DNA of 64,000 nucleotides from Bathymodiolus brooksi (GCA_963680875.1 OY804589.1:27082353-27146352); one strand, 5' to 3'; counted from the stretch's first letter, positions 45,850 to 56,346 are shown. The notes: generated from the sequence alone by a model not told the origin. A program made the numbers and translations.

Positions 45850-46260
45850 CAACTGTTGAAGAAACAAACTGTCCAGTGGGTACAATCAGAAAAACAGTTG
45901 GTGCCGCTGCCGTCACCGATTGTGCTCCATGTGATGCCGGCTATTACTGTCAGGAGGGGTCGTCTACGGTAACAGGGCCATGTGACAAAGGCTATTATTG
46001 TCCAACAAATATAATTAACACATACGGCTCTGTTCCGGCTTTGATAGGGTCATACGGGCCACGTCACGCTCCGTGTCCAGAAGGGACATACACGGATGTG
46101 ACAGCGACACCGGATGTAGACAGTTGTAAACCTTGCTCAGAAGGATATTATTGTCCGATAGCCTCAAGTGCAGAAGTGATATGTGACAGAGGATATTACT
46201 GTGTAGCTAATTCGACTAAACCAGAACCGTGTCCTATTGGCAGATATGGGAATGTATCAG
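45850..46260 (+). CDS. Exon 24 (longest, 411 nt)
   Basis: The acceptor is TTATTTTTCAG and the donor GTAAGA. It is a 1-1 exon encoding CPVGTIRKTVGAAAVTDC, CAPCDAGYYC, CDKGYYC, CPEGTYTDV, CKPCSEGYYC, CDRGYYC and CPIGRYGNVS. This multi-module exon may be a fusion of smaller ones by intron loss. Confidence 0.92.
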
Positions 46261-46312
46261 GTAAGAAACTCTTTGCAAGGTCTTTTATTTGTTGGTTTAC
46301 GTATCTTTCGGG

Positions 46313-46474
46313 GGGCCATCGTGGTTGTGATCATATTGTAGTTGGATTTACACCTCAATACAACATTATGTGATAAAGTTTGTCAGTGACTTGCGGTAGG
46401 TCCACCACTAAAACTCACCGCCATGATATAACTAAAATATTGTTGAAAGTGGCGTTTTACACCAAAAAGCAATA
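46313..46474 (+). mobile_element. SINE family A, internally deleted
   Basis: The head 'GTGGTTGTGATCATATTGTA' runs directly into 'CAATACAACATTATGTGATA' and the usual tail, so the box B part is missing. Confidence 0.7.
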
Positions 46475-46594
46475 CCAAGCTAGGTATCTGTCGACCCAAT
46501 ATTTGGGCAATGTTGAACAAAATTAAAACGATCTTTTCAGAATACTTTTTGTGGATACATTTAGTGTTTTCATTTAACTGTAAAATTTCTTTTA

Positions 46595-46812
46595 AAATGA
46601 GATGAAATGAAAGTCTTGTTCTGATTGGCTGAAAAGAAATGATGTCATTATAAGGGAGGTAACTGATAAAACCAGCAGATGGCAGTGGAAGGGAATTAAA
46701 AAAAATAAATTACTAATGCGACCAAGGGTGAAACAGAGGGGAACCGCATCGTAATCCTTGGCTAGCAAAGATGAACAACTGTTAATGTGACGTTAAACAT
46801 CAATCAATCAAA
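46595..46812 (+). repeat. Dispersed sequence ending in a SINE-like tail
   Basis: It ends 'TGTGACGTTAAACATCAATC' plus 'AATCAAA'. The upstream part is not recognised. Confidence 0.4.
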
Positions 46813-46878
46813 TAGCTTACAATTCCTTACACGTGGTACAATATCCAATAAGCCATGGCCTCCCAACAGTAATCGTTG

Positions 46879-47117
46879 GGCCGTAGTGGTCGTGATCATA
46901 TGGTAGTTGGATTTACAACTACCTATGCAATAAATGCCTATCACCACTAATGTTGTGAGTTCGAATCTCGCTCATGTCTAGGTGTACTCTATACAACATT
47001 ATGTGATAAAGTTTGTCAGTGACTTGCGGCAGGTCGGTGGATTTTCTCCACCAATAAAACTGACCGTCACGATATAACTGAAATATTGTTGAAAGTGGTG
47101 TTAAACACCATAACCCC
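46879..47117 (+). mobile_element. SINE family A copy
   Basis: The head 'GTAGTGGTCGTGATCATATG', box B 'GTGAGTTCGAATCTC', the middle and the tail are all present. Confidence 0.8.
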
Positions 47118-47187
47118 CCGAGCAGTAATCTACCGGTATATTGTGTAAAATTATAGCCATGATCATACATCATATACAATAAATAAA

Positions 47188-47460
47188 CGTTAGAGAACAC
47201 CGAAGAGGCAATCAAAAATGGACAATCCAGAGAAACTGGCAACATAGGGTACACCAGACGAAGAAAAAACAAGGATAAGTGTTGGACACCACTATACACA
47301 ATCAAATACAAATCACATAAATAGGACATGGACCCTCCTACAAACAACTGGAGGTAATGTCAAACCGAACATCATTTTTATGCGGAAATCGTACCGGACA
47401 TCACAACATGGAACTAATAGACACCTAATAGGACAACACAAAAAACTAAAAAGATGACCA
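47188..47460 (+). repeat. Dispersed element D, unexpanded copy
   Basis: It has 'CCAGAGAAACTGGCAACATA', 'GACCCTCCTACAAACAACTG', 'GGACATCACAACATGGAACT' and 'GGACAACACAAAAAACTAAA'. The 42-bp repeat is absent. Confidence 0.75.
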
Positions 47461-47702
47461 AAAAGTGTCTCGGGTTCATTAATCGTAATTAACGGTTAAT
47501 AATGAAGCGACAGCTGAATTTAATTACAAATGAACACAAATTATGACAAGTTTATCCCTCTACCTGTAATCGTTAAGTAAACAATTATCTGTCGGTAATC
47601 TGACATGTATCACACCTTGCTGTAAGCACATTCAACCGTAACATACACCTGTCAATTAAATTGTGACCCCACCAAAAAGTATTTTGATTTTTATATTTTT
47701 AG

Positions 47703-47885
47703 GTCTGCCTTCATTAGAAAGTTGTCCTCTATGTGACCCAGGAATGTACTGTGATGCTCCCGGTCTACTTCAAGCAAGAGCTCCATGTGATCCTGGTTAC
47801 CTGTGCTATTCAGGAGCAACCAGCTCATCACCAACAGATGGCGTCACTGGAGAACTTTGTCCAGCTGGAGGATATTGTGTGCTTG
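47703..47885 (+). CDS. Exon 25
   Basis: The acceptor is TATATTTTTAG and the donor GTAATG. It is a 1-1 exon encoding CPLCDPGMYCDAPGLLQ, CDPGYLCYSGATSSSPTDG and CPAGGYCVLG. Both junctions split Gly codons. Confidence 0.9.
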
Positions 47886-47949
47886 GTAATGAAAAAAACC
47901 CATTGAATTTGACATTGGGTTAAGATTTTGGTTTGGTATATATATAGGA

Positions 47950-48203
47950 ACCGTCGTGGTCGTAATCGTATGGTAGTTGGATTTACAACTACCTATGCAA
48001 TTAATGCCTATCACCACTGAAGTTGAGAGTTCGAATCCCATTCAGGCGAGGTGTACTTGATGCAACATTATGTGATAAAGTTTGTCATTGATTTGCGACA
48101 GGTCTGTGGTTTTCTCGGGGCACTCCGGTTTTCTCCACCAATAAAACTGACCGCCACGATATAACTGAAATATTGTTGAAAGTGGCATTAAACACCATAA
48201 CCT
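47950..48203 (+). mobile_element. SINE family A copy (full length)
   Basis: 'CCGTCGTGGTCGTAATCGTA', 'GAGAGTTCGAATCCC', 'TTTCTCGGGGCACTCCGGTT' and the tail 'AACTGAAATATTGTTGAAAG' are present. Confidence 0.85.
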
Positions 48204-48768
48204 GATTTGTTATAAATTTATCTCATCTTTCTTGATTTTAGGACTTTTCCAACAGACCTTGTACACATTCCCAGTTTTTTGCTTCTTTTTTTTTGTTGAG
48301 TTATTTCTCTTATGACAGGAAAAATTATGCCCCTTCCATGCAATTGTAACGGAAAAGAACAAAGAATATAAGTATAATTTTATTAAAATTTGTATATATT
48401 TATACCTTGTAAAAAATCAGATGACAATTTTATAGAAAAAAGAAAATTCACAAATTGTTTGAACATATAACAATAAAATTGTGTACAGATTATGAAAAGC
48501 ATGTTTGTTTTAAAGTATATTCAGTGTACAGATTATGAAAAGCATGTTTGTTAAGTATATTCAATGTGCTTTGAATAGAAAAGGGACCCTTTTGCCTTCA
48601 TTAAAGGGAAAGAAGTCATATAAAAATATATAATTTTAGAATGGGGTCAGAAATGTGCAAATTATCTATTGAATGTACTCAAGAGCAGGGAGAAATATCA
48701 GCAGGTGACCGTCGGGGCATGTTTGACTGTACCTCAGAAGCTCACGTTATACTGTTTCTTCTTTACAG
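48204..48768. other. Intron 25, 3' part
   Basis: Two tandem copies of 'TGTACAGATTATGAAAAGCA' 'TGTTTGTT' lie at 48482-48568. The rest is unrecognised. Confidence 0.55.
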
Positions 48769-48966
48769 GATCGTATGTAGCAGCTCCTTGTCCGTTAGGG
48801 ACATACAGTAATACCTCGGGAGCTGTTAATGATTACGATTGTACTGATTGTGACCAAGGTTATTATTGTTCCTCCGTCGCTGGTGGAGCACCCACGGGAC
48901 AGTGTTGGGGTGGACACTTTTGTAATGGCAGTGCTAAAGTCCCCTACCAGTGGGAGACTGATCCAG
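48769..48966 (+). CDS. Exon 26
   Basis: The acceptor is CTTCTTTACAG and the donor GTAATA. It is a 1-1 exon encoding YVAAPCPLGTYSNTSG, CTDCDQGYYC and CWGGHFCNGSAKVPYQW. NTS and NGS sequons are present. Confidence 0.9.
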
Positions 48967-49490
48967 GTAATATTTTCCATTTTCCAAAATTTTAAAGTGA
49001 CAAACAAAGAATAGGGGGTTGGGTCACATGGACCGAAATCTCCTCTAGTAAGAATTCTTATTGTTTATTTCAAGAATTGAAATTTTAAAATCTGAAGTTC
49101 TGGCAAACTTTAAAAACCAAAACACAAAAATGTACAGAATATGTAAATCTAGATCCTGTCTTGGGAAAGGCGTAAAAATGTGGTATGGCTAAACCAATCA
49201 ATGGAGCCCTATAGCCTTCCTTACTTTGTAAATACATGTAGATCGTCAGTGGTCAAACAGATATAAAAATCATTTAGAAAATACCTTTACAGATTAATTT
49301 CTAACTAAAAAAAGATATAACATGTTTTGATATATTTGAAATATTGGTGAATTTGATTTTACATAATAATAACCATAACCCACCCATAAATCATATATTG
49401 TGTCTGAGTTACATCCCCTTAATAGAATTATTTTATATTTTACAGTATATTGTAATACAATCTTTTTTACACAATATTTGGTATATTCAG
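48967..49490. other. Intron 26
   Basis: Faint dispersed-repeat blocks around 49145-49230 ('CTAGATCCTGTCTTGGGAAA') resemble those near 3110. No other element is seen. Confidence 0.45.
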
Positions 49491-49704
49491 GTCATTTTGC
49501 TGTAAATGGATCCACAGCTCAGGAAGAATGTTTAATTGCGACATACATGCCTTTCCATGGTTACGCTGAATGTTTCGAATGTCCACCAGGTGGCTATTGC
49601 CCAAATAAGGCAATGACAGAGTTTTTCATTTGTCCTGCTGGAAAATATTGTGGAAATGGAACTTACGTGCCTGAAGATTGTCCACCAGGAACATTTTCGG
49701 ATCG
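49491..49704 (+). CDS. Exon 27
   Basis: The acceptor is GGTATATTCAG and the donor GTAAGA. It starts in phase 1 and ends in phase 2. It encodes CLIATYMPFHGYAEC, CFECPPGGYC, CPAGKYCGNGTYVPED and CPPGTFSDR, with the Arg codon split. NGS and NGT sequons are present. Confidence 0.9.
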
Positions 49705-49755
49705 GTAAGATATTACAATTGTCTTCGCTGGGATTTTATACAATCACTTATTAGG

Positions 49756-50001
49756 GCCCGTCATATGGAAGTTTGATTTATAACTACCTATGCAATTAGT
49801 AACTATCACCACTAACGTTGTAAGTTCGAATCTCGTTCAGGCGAGGTGTACTCAATACAACACTATGTGATAAAGTTTGTCTGTGACTTGCAGCAGGTCT
49901 GTGGTTTTCTCCAGGTTCTCCAATTTCGTCCACCAATAAAACTGACCACCACGATATAGCTGAAATATTGTTGAAAGTGGCGTTAAACACCATAAACCAA
50001 C
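49756..50001 (+). mobile_element. SINE family A copy
   Basis: 'CACTAACGTTGTAAGTTCGA', 'CAGCAGGTCTGTGGTTTTCT' and 'CACGATATAGCTGAAATATT' are present. The head is slightly degenerate. Confidence 0.8.
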
Positions 50002-50149
50002 CTAAGCCATCATGGATAGAAACGATTTCATTCTTGAAATAAATCACATGAATAAGAAGACTTAATATTTTTAGAGCGATTTATTTGGTGTTATTTATGT
50101 TTATTAGAGATTCCATGTTAAAATAATTACAAATGTATGTCGTATGTCG

Positions 50150-50172
50150 AAAAAAAAAAAAAAAAAAAAAAA
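50150..50172 (+). repeat. Poly-A run, ~22 bases
   Basis: An uninterrupted A run in intron 27. It may be a retroposon tail, but no body is recognised before it. Confidence 0.7.
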
Positions 50173-50398
50173 TTGTAGAAACTACTTTTAATATATGTAT
50201 TACAACATGTGAATGATGCAGAATGACTGGTCCCCATTTTCATAAGCTGCATATAAGGAATCAGGTGAGGCTCTGCACAACAGGCTATCTGTGTAAAATG
50301 TTACCCTTTGACATGTGTTGCAGTAGAATATTACCCTAGGATAAACCAATGAAAAGATAGGATTTTAGCATAAAGTATTATAACATACATTATTGATA

Positions 50399-50740
50399 TA
50401 CTGCATCGGTTTTGTAATGGTTAGCGTGCTTGCCTCGAGTGTGGTGATCGTCGGTTTGAAGTCTGGTCAGGTCAAACGGAAGACTTGTAAAATTGGTATT
50501 TGTTGCTTCTCCTCTAAGCACTAAGGAGTAAGATCAAAGACTGGTTGTCTCTGAATCAGAATAATGTGTCTGAGTGGAGCGACATGCCTACCAGCAGACT
50601 GTTGTTTCAGTGAGCTCACACTATAAAAGTCCAACTAGTACAAAGTGGACATCATCATCTCATCAAGATGTAACTTGTTCTCGCCATGACATGGCTGAAA
50701 TATTGCTCATTTGTCGTTCAACAAGAATCACCCACTCACT
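50399..50740 (+). mobile_element. SINE family B copy
   Basis: 'TTGTAATGGTTAGCGTGCTT', a degenerate box B 'GGTTTGAAGTC', 'TGTTGTTTCAGTGAGCTCAC' and the tail 'TCGTTCAACAAGAATCACCC' are present. It ends 58 bp before exon 28. Confidence 0.75.
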
Positions 50741-50798
50741 CATACATTATTGGGGACTATCCTCAGCAAAGTATGTTAAATTAAATTAATCTTTGCAG

Positions 50799-51148
50799 AG
50801 AAAATATGACAGACATTGCAAACTGTACAGACTGTCCGGCGGGGTACTATTGTCAAGATCGTGGATCAGTGAACATCACCGGACCGTGTAAAGCTGGGCA
50901 TATTTGTTACGGAAACGCCCTTTCCGATGATCCCGTCTTCAACAATGACACAGCGGGAAATAAGACGGCCATAACTTACGGAGACACGTGTCACGCAGGG
51001 TACTATTGTCTGGCTGGAACAGCTGTGATGACACCTTGTCCAAGAGGAACGTATAATCCTGATAGAGGTGGAATTTCTGAGAGTGCAGCATGTAAACCAT
51101 GTGATCCAGGAAAATACTGTAATGACACGGCACTGACGGAGGTATCAG
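50799..51148 (+). CDS. Exon 28 (350 nt)
   Basis: The acceptor is AATCTTTGCAG and the donor GTAATA. It starts in phase 2 and ends in phase 1. It encodes CTDCPAGYYCQDRGS, CKAGHICYGN, CHAGYYCLAG, CPRGTYNPDRGG and CKPCDPGKYC. NMT, NCT, NIT and NDT sequons make it the most sequon-rich exon. Confidence 0.92.
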
Positions 51149-51160
51149 GTAATAAAATTT

Positions 51161-51335
51161 AAAGTATTGCTAAAGTTGGCATTAAACACCAATCAATCAA
51201 TCAATCAAAGGACGAAATTTGAAATCCACGAATTTAATTGACTTCACAGTATACCATAAAATGGAGATAATCAAAGTTCTGTTTCTGTTCATGCTGTTTA
51301 AGTTGGCATTAAACACCAAGCAATCAATCAATCAG
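51161..51335 (+). mobile_element. Two SINE-like tails in tandem
   Basis: 'GCTAAAGTTGGCATTAAACA' with (CAAT)n at 51161-51208, and 'TTAAGTTGGCATTAAACACC' with (AATC)n at 51298-51338. Confidence 0.6.
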
Positions 51336-51562
51336 TCAATGAAAACATTTATTATTTTTGTTTTATTTGCCTTTATTTTATCGTAGGAAAATCGGGGATA
51401 AATATTTTTTACCGGATTATTCATAAGAAAAAGATCAAATTTTTCTTTTAATAAATTGCCAGCATTTAATTGTTCAAAGCAAAATAACAACCTGGTACAA
51501 CATTTTGACAAACGAAGCAAAAAATAAAAGGCATATTCTTCCACAAAAAAGGGGGAGGGAGG

Positions 51563-51726
51563 GCGTGTTGTGGTCGTGATCATATGGTAGTTGGATCTTC
51601 AACTACCTACACAATTAGTTTGAATCCCGCTCATGCCGAGTTGTGCTTGATACAACATTATGTGATAGAAGTTTGTCAGTGACCTGTGACAGGTCGGTGG
51701 TTTTCTTCTGGTACTCTGGTATTCTA
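51563..51726 (+). mobile_element. SINE family A, 3' truncated
   Basis: The head 'GTTGTGGTCGTGATCATATG' and 'GACAGGTCGGTGGTTTTCTT' are present. It stops before the tail. Confidence 0.7.
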
Positions 51727-51842
51727 GTTATACTTTCATAAATATCTAATGAATGGCTACACTGATGTGCCAACAGCATAGATCAATCGTAGACATTAAA
51801 ATAACTGATTGACGTAGTCAAGTATTCCAATCTAATGAAGGG

Positions 51843-52083
51843 GCCATTGTGGTCGTGACGTATGGTAATTGGATTTATAACTACCTGTGCAATGAGTGAC
51901 TATCACCACTTAAGTTGTGAGTTCGAACCCTGTTCAACATAATGTGATAAAGTTTGTCAGTGACTTGCGACAGGTCGGTGGTTTTCTCCGGGTACTCTGG
52001 TTTTCAATAACACTGACTGCTACGATATAACTGAAATATTGTTGAAAGTGGCGTTAAACACCATAGACCAAACCAAACCAACC
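51843..52083 (+). mobile_element. SINE family A copy
   Basis: 'CCATTGTGGTCGTGACGTAT', 'GTGAGTTCGAACCC', the middle block and the tail with (CCAAA)n are present. Confidence 0.8.
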
Positions 52084-52107
52084 AATCTAAGGCCATCTAA
52101 AAAAAAT

Positions 52108-52607
52108 GTTCTGGTTCTCAGACAATGGATTTAAAAGAAAGGGCAAGGTAGGTATGGTTTTTATTTTTTGTTTTTATTTCCAATCCAACATGGGAAGGGT
52201 TTTTATATTTTGTTTTTATTTTCAGCGGTTTAAAAACATAACGCAAACCAGTTCAATTCTACTATTTTGGCAAACAAACAACACAATAGTGTTTACTCTG
52301 TCAAAAGGCAGGATAGTCCACGGAACTATTTGTTTGGAACGTAACTGTACATTAAAACTTACGAGGACAGTGTTTTCACTCGTAGCCATGCTGAATTTTT
52401 ACTTTCGTTTTCGATTGATCAGTCATTCAAACATTTGTCAAAACTCGTCCGCATCACCGGCACGCTTGAAAATTTAAATTTGACGGTAAATTTGAATTTT
52501 TTTTTTCTTCAAAAATTCGGCGAGGCGACGATTTTTTTTCTATACGGCAATAAAAGCGTCCCATTGGCCGAAAATTTGAGGGGGCGGCGTTGTCTGAGAA
52601 CCAGAAC
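52108..52607. mobile_element. TIR DNA element, ~500 bp, non-autonomous
   Basis: The ends GTTCTGGTTCTCAGACAA (52108-52125) and TTGTCTGAGAACCAGAAC (52590-52607) are perfect 18-bp inverted repeats. Open frames inside (52106-52477) show no transposase motif. It ends 48 bp before exon 29. Confidence 0.8.
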
Positions 52608-52654
52608 TTTTATTTTATTTGGCCTAATCTATATCGTAATTGTGTTTCTTACAG

Positions 52655-52885
52655 GTGATTGTAGTGCAGGATATTACTGTACTAGTGGAGCATGGATTCC
52701 AGACCATATAAACAGTACAGAGGGTGATAAATGTCCTTTGTATCACATCTGTCCAACAGGAAGTGATGCTCCAGTACAATGTGATATTGGTTACTATGCC
52801 AACAACACCGGACTGTCGACCTGTAGTCTATGTATAGCAGGGTATGTTTGTTATCCTGGCGTGGCCCCAGCACTATGTCCACAAG
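52655..52885 (+). CDS. Exon 29
   Basis: The acceptor is TGTTTCTTACAG and the donor GTAAGA. It is a 1-1 exon encoding CSAGYYCTSGAWIPDHIN, CPLYHICPTGSDAPVQC, CDIGYYANNTGLSTC and CSLCIAGYVC. A TIR-bounded element ends about 48 nt upstream. Confidence 0.9.
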
Positions 52886-53004
52886 GTAAGAAGTAATTCC
52901 AAACTTTTTATTAGACTTTAACCTACAATCTAAACTGTACTAAGAGGACACCATTAAGACAATGAAGAAGTGGTCTTCTAAGACAGGTGACCTGGTCCTC
53001 GAAA

Positions 53005-53120
53005 TGAAAATTTGAATTTACTGGTCCGAATTAAATTCTTGAATTTATTTTATATAATATATATCAAAATAAAAACTGAAAAGTTACTGAACAAAGTTTT
53101 ACTGGTCTTGGGCCGCAGGA
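53005..53120 (-). repeat. Dispersed ~155-bp element, inverted copy
   Basis: The reverse complement has 'CCAGTAAAACTTTG', 'TTTTTATTTTG' and 'CCAGTAAATTCAAATTTTCA'. Confidence 0.6.
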
Positions 53121-53310
53121 CCGATGCTCATCATATGAATTTTCTATGATTGTTGTTTTACACCAAATGAGCAATTTGCCAGGAAAATTGGGGCCATGAA
53201 GACTCTGTCTGATTCACAAATAAAAACTTTGTACCTCTTAACTTACAACCAATAATTTTCACAACGAAAATCTTACTGTTTTCTTCATTGTTTTATTTTA
53301 CGTTATTGCA

Positions 53311-53419
53311 GAATAATATACAATTATTGCCTTCATATGAGTTGCACATCGAATGTTGTCAGTCCGAGGGTTGACAACTTGATGTTCACCTCATAATAAG
53401 GCAATAACTGTTTTATTAT
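53311..53419. repeat. Foldback inverted repeat, ~50-bp imperfect arms
   Basis: 'ACAATTATTGCCTTCATATG' and the reversed 'ACAGTTATTGCCTTATTATG' continue into 'CATCGAATGTTGTCA' versus 'CATCAAGTTGTCA'. Confidence 0.7.
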
Positions 53420-53527
53420 ACCGAAACTACTCTAAGATGTTTATGATTTAAATGTTTTGTTTTGCAGAAGGCAACAAAATAAATTCCGGTAGAGAAAAAA
53501 CAATTACGGAACCTGACTGGGTTGTAG

Positions 53528-54412
53528 ACTGGGTGACAACCTATTGTTTCCCTCGGGAACAGGACAAAAGCCCCCTGACAAAAAGCCCCCCAATAATGAA
53601 ATAATCATACAATCTTATTACATTTGTTTTATATTGATGGTGATATTAAAAGATATCTTAAAGAATTAATACCAAAAAAAAAATACTTTAAAATTATATG
53701 TTTCCACATTTTGTTCATTGTTATGTTCATTTATAAAGTGTAAATTAAAAAAAACACTGCTTAATTGTTTAAATGGAAACTAATTAGGTAAAGTTAAGCA
53801 GGAATTGTTTTCATTGATAAACAATTGATAATTATCCTTTTAACATTTGATGTTATTAAAAGTAATGAGTGAGTTATTTTCTCATCTTGTTTGATATACT
53901 ATGATTTTTTTTTAAAATAAAACAACTTTATTTTTGTTTTTACTTTCTTTGATGAGGGTTATTATAATTCTTAAACAAAAATTTCAATTGTTTATGATAG
54001 CTTCATGTTCTAAAAATAACTTGTTATGAAAAATGATATTCAAAAATAATGTTAATCCATAAATAGCAGTACAAGAAATCCAAAATGTGTGCAAAGATAC
54101 AAATATTAATATGATTTGAGGTAAAATACAGAGGTACAAGGAATTAAAATACAGAGGTTAAAAAAAAGTCTTGAATCATGTTATAAAATACAAAGAAAAT
54201 TTTACATATCCAAACAGTTAAACAAAGACACAGAAAAAAATATATATGTGACACAAAAAATCATTAACTTATACTTTTCATTATTGGGGGGCTTTTTGTA
54301 GGTGGCTTTTGTCCTAGGGGGGCTTTTGTCCAGGGGGCTTATGTCAGGGGTGCTTTTGTCCTAGACCCGTTTCCCTCTACATTATATATTTTTGTGTTGT
54401 TCACCCAGTTGT
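53528..54412. mobile_element. Large TIR element with GACAAAAGCCCCC subrepeats
   Basis: The left end 'ACTGGGTGACAAC' is mirrored by 'GTTGTTCACCCAGT'. Inside each end are repeats of GACAAAAGCCCCC/T (twice on the left, about four times on the right) and 'CCCCCCAATAATG' in inverse orientation. The ~600-bp core is AT-rich without a coding frame. Confidence 0.7.
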
Positions 54413-54565
54413 CTCCCTCGTCAGCAAATTATCCATAAAACATCCAAATTGTCTAATTACTTTTATATAGTAAAATGTTATGTTAGGTATAAGTGTTTTA
54501 ATTACCTATTACTGATATGTTTAATATGTGAGTTATTTATAGCTTATATACATGATGTATTGTAG

Positions 54566-54709
54566 GGTATTATTGTCCTGCTAGTAATAATGCTCAACCG
54601 TTACGTACACCTAAACCATGTCCTGTAGAGACCTATGGTAACCGTGAGGGTCTAGAGGCTGAATCAGACTGTACTACATGTGATGCTGGTTTCTATTGTG
54701 AAACGACAG
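54566..54709 (+). CDS. Exon 30
   Basis: The acceptor is GTATTGTAG and the donor GTAAGG. It is a 1-1 exon encoding YYCPASNNAQPLRTPKPC, CPVETYGNREGLEAESDC and CTTCDAGFYC. The entry intron splits a Gly codon. Confidence 0.9.
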
Positions 54710-54888
54710 GTAAGGATAAGTTAATGTTATGTAACAAAGGGGACAGAGGAAAACTTTTTATAACCTAGGCGAACTCATTACTGTTGCATAATGCCCTCTT
54801 GGCCCCTATAATGTGCTTAGACTTTTGAAAAAAATCGTGGTCGGAAATGCAAGAATTAAATGTCATATCGTATATATTTTTCACTTAT

Positions 54889-55036
54889 ACAACATGTGAT
54901 AAAGTTTGTCAGTGACTTGCGGCAGGTCGGTGGTTTTCTCCGGGTACTCTGGTTTCCTCCATCAATAAAACTTACCACCACGATATAGCTGAAATATTGT
55001 AGAAAGTGGCATTAAACACCATAACCCTAACCCTAA
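54889..55036 (+). mobile_element. SINE family A 3' half
   Basis: 'ACAACATGTGATAAAGTTTG', 'GGCAGGTCGGTGGTTTTCTC' and the tail followed by CCCTAA-like repeats. It ends 50 bp before exon 31. Confidence 0.75.
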
Positions 55037-55085
55037 GCCCCTTAAGTCATAAAAAAACGTTAGAAATATCTTGTTTTATTTTCAG

Positions 55086-55254
55086 CTCTTCTCAATGTAA
55101 CAGGACCTATAGCTGCTGGCCATTTTTCCAAATATGGATCTGGTGTAGCTAATCCTGGTGACGACCCCGGCGTTATTTCTGGCGTTTGTCCTAAAGGTCA
55201 TTACTGTCCTGAACAAAGTGCATCACCAACATCATGTCCAGCTGGAACTTATGG
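55086..55254 (+). CDS. Exon 31
   Basis: The acceptor is TTTATTTTCAG and the donor GTAAGT. It starts in phase 1 and ends in phase 2. It encodes ALLNVTGPIAAGHFSKYGSG, CPKGHYCPEQSASP and CPAGTYG. It is rather cysteine-poor at its start. An NVT sequon is present. Confidence 0.88.
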
Positions 55255-55290
55255 GTAAGTTATCTCCCTTGTTTTACCGTTGCACTATTG

Positions 55291-55568
55291 AGTGATTCAT
55301 TGTTGTTTAACGCCAAGTGAGCGATTATTCAGCTATATCATGGTAAGAAGAAGTTACATTTCAACGAGATGATGATTATGTTCGCTATGTACTTGACCAA
55401 CACACATAGTTTGATTGTTATAGTGATACTTCACTGAAACAACAATCTTTGCACTTAATGCAGAAAAGCAGTAAAGACCAATTTCATAGTCTTTGATTTG
55501 ACCTGACCTTGAACCCACGATCTATTGCACTGGAGGTCAGCACATTTACGATTACTCCACCAATATGG
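55291..55568 (-). mobile_element. SINE family B copy, inverted
   Basis: The reverse complement starts with a 'GGTGGAGTAATCGTAAATGT' head and box B 'GTGGGTTCAAGGTC', and ends with 'TTGGCGTTAAACAACAAT'. Confidence 0.7.
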
Positions 55569-55786
55569 ATCTATTTCTTATTGTTTTGTAACTTCATAAA
55601 AAGTCAAAAAAATGTTTCGCATGTATAAATACAGTTCCTTAAGAGATTTGATAGAATAATAGCAGGACAAAATGTGTTCAATAAAAGATAAATCATATAG
55701 TTCTTTTATAGCTTTGATAATTGTTAAATATCAGTAGGTTGCCATGGAAATCATAATTATCCTAATTTTTATATTTTAAATTTTAG

Positions 55787-55962
55787 ATTTTCGATAAAGC
55801 TTACATCAGTAGGTGGTTGTACTTCCTGTGATGGTGGATACTACTGCCCAAGTCAGAATATGACAGACAAAGGTGCACAGTGTTCAGCAGGGTATTATTG
55901 TAGTGGAAAATCTCCAGAAGCCACACCCAGTAATCAGACCTATGGTGATATTTGTCCTGCAG
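55787..55962 (+). CDS. Exon 32
   Basis: The acceptor is TAAATTTTAG and the donor GTTAGT. It starts in phase 2 and ends in phase 1. It encodes CTSCDGGYYCPSQNMTD, CSAGYYCSGKSPEATPSN and CPAG. NMT and NQT sequons are present. The last 13 nt and the donor recur 87 bp downstream. Confidence 0.9.
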
Positions 55963-56130
55963 GTTAGTATTAGATACAGTACAGACCACACATTTTTTAC
56001 ATTTTCCTCCTGTCCACTGTGGACAAATTCATAGCCATTTGTCCTGCAGGTTAGTATTCAATACAGTACAGAATACACATTTTTTACAATTTCCACCTGT
56101 TCTCTGTGGACATATTCATAGCCATATAAA
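55950..56130 (+). repeat. Exon 32 end plus donor duplicated, 87-bp period
   Basis: 'ATTTGTCCTGCAGGTTAGTA' occurs at 55950 (true junction) and 56037, followed by matching intron sequence including 'CACATTTTTTACA' and 'CTGTGGACA'. Confidence 0.9.
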
Positions 56131-56198
56131 CAGCCCATTCTATGCCCACTCCTGAATAAACCTTCCATGGGTCTCTTCCATTTTAACGTTAAGCAAGT

Positions 56199-56346
56199 GA
56201 TTTTTGTTTAATGTGAAGTTATCAATTTTCAGTTATATCATGGCAAGTTAATTTCTTGATGAAATGATGATGTCTGTTTTGTATTTTACCAAGAGAATTA
56301 TTTGGATGTGTATAGTGCTAGATCACTGAAACAACAGTCTGCGGAC
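56199..56346 (-). mobile_element. SINE family B 3' part, inverted
   Basis: The reverse complement has 'TGTTGTTTCAGTGATCTAGC' and a degenerate 'GCCATGATATAACTGAAAAT' tail. Confidence 0.6.

Noticed and set aside
52106..52477. 123-codon frame inside the 52108-52607 element as a transposase
   Set aside because: No catalytic or DNA-binding motif is recognisable, and the composition is AT-driven.
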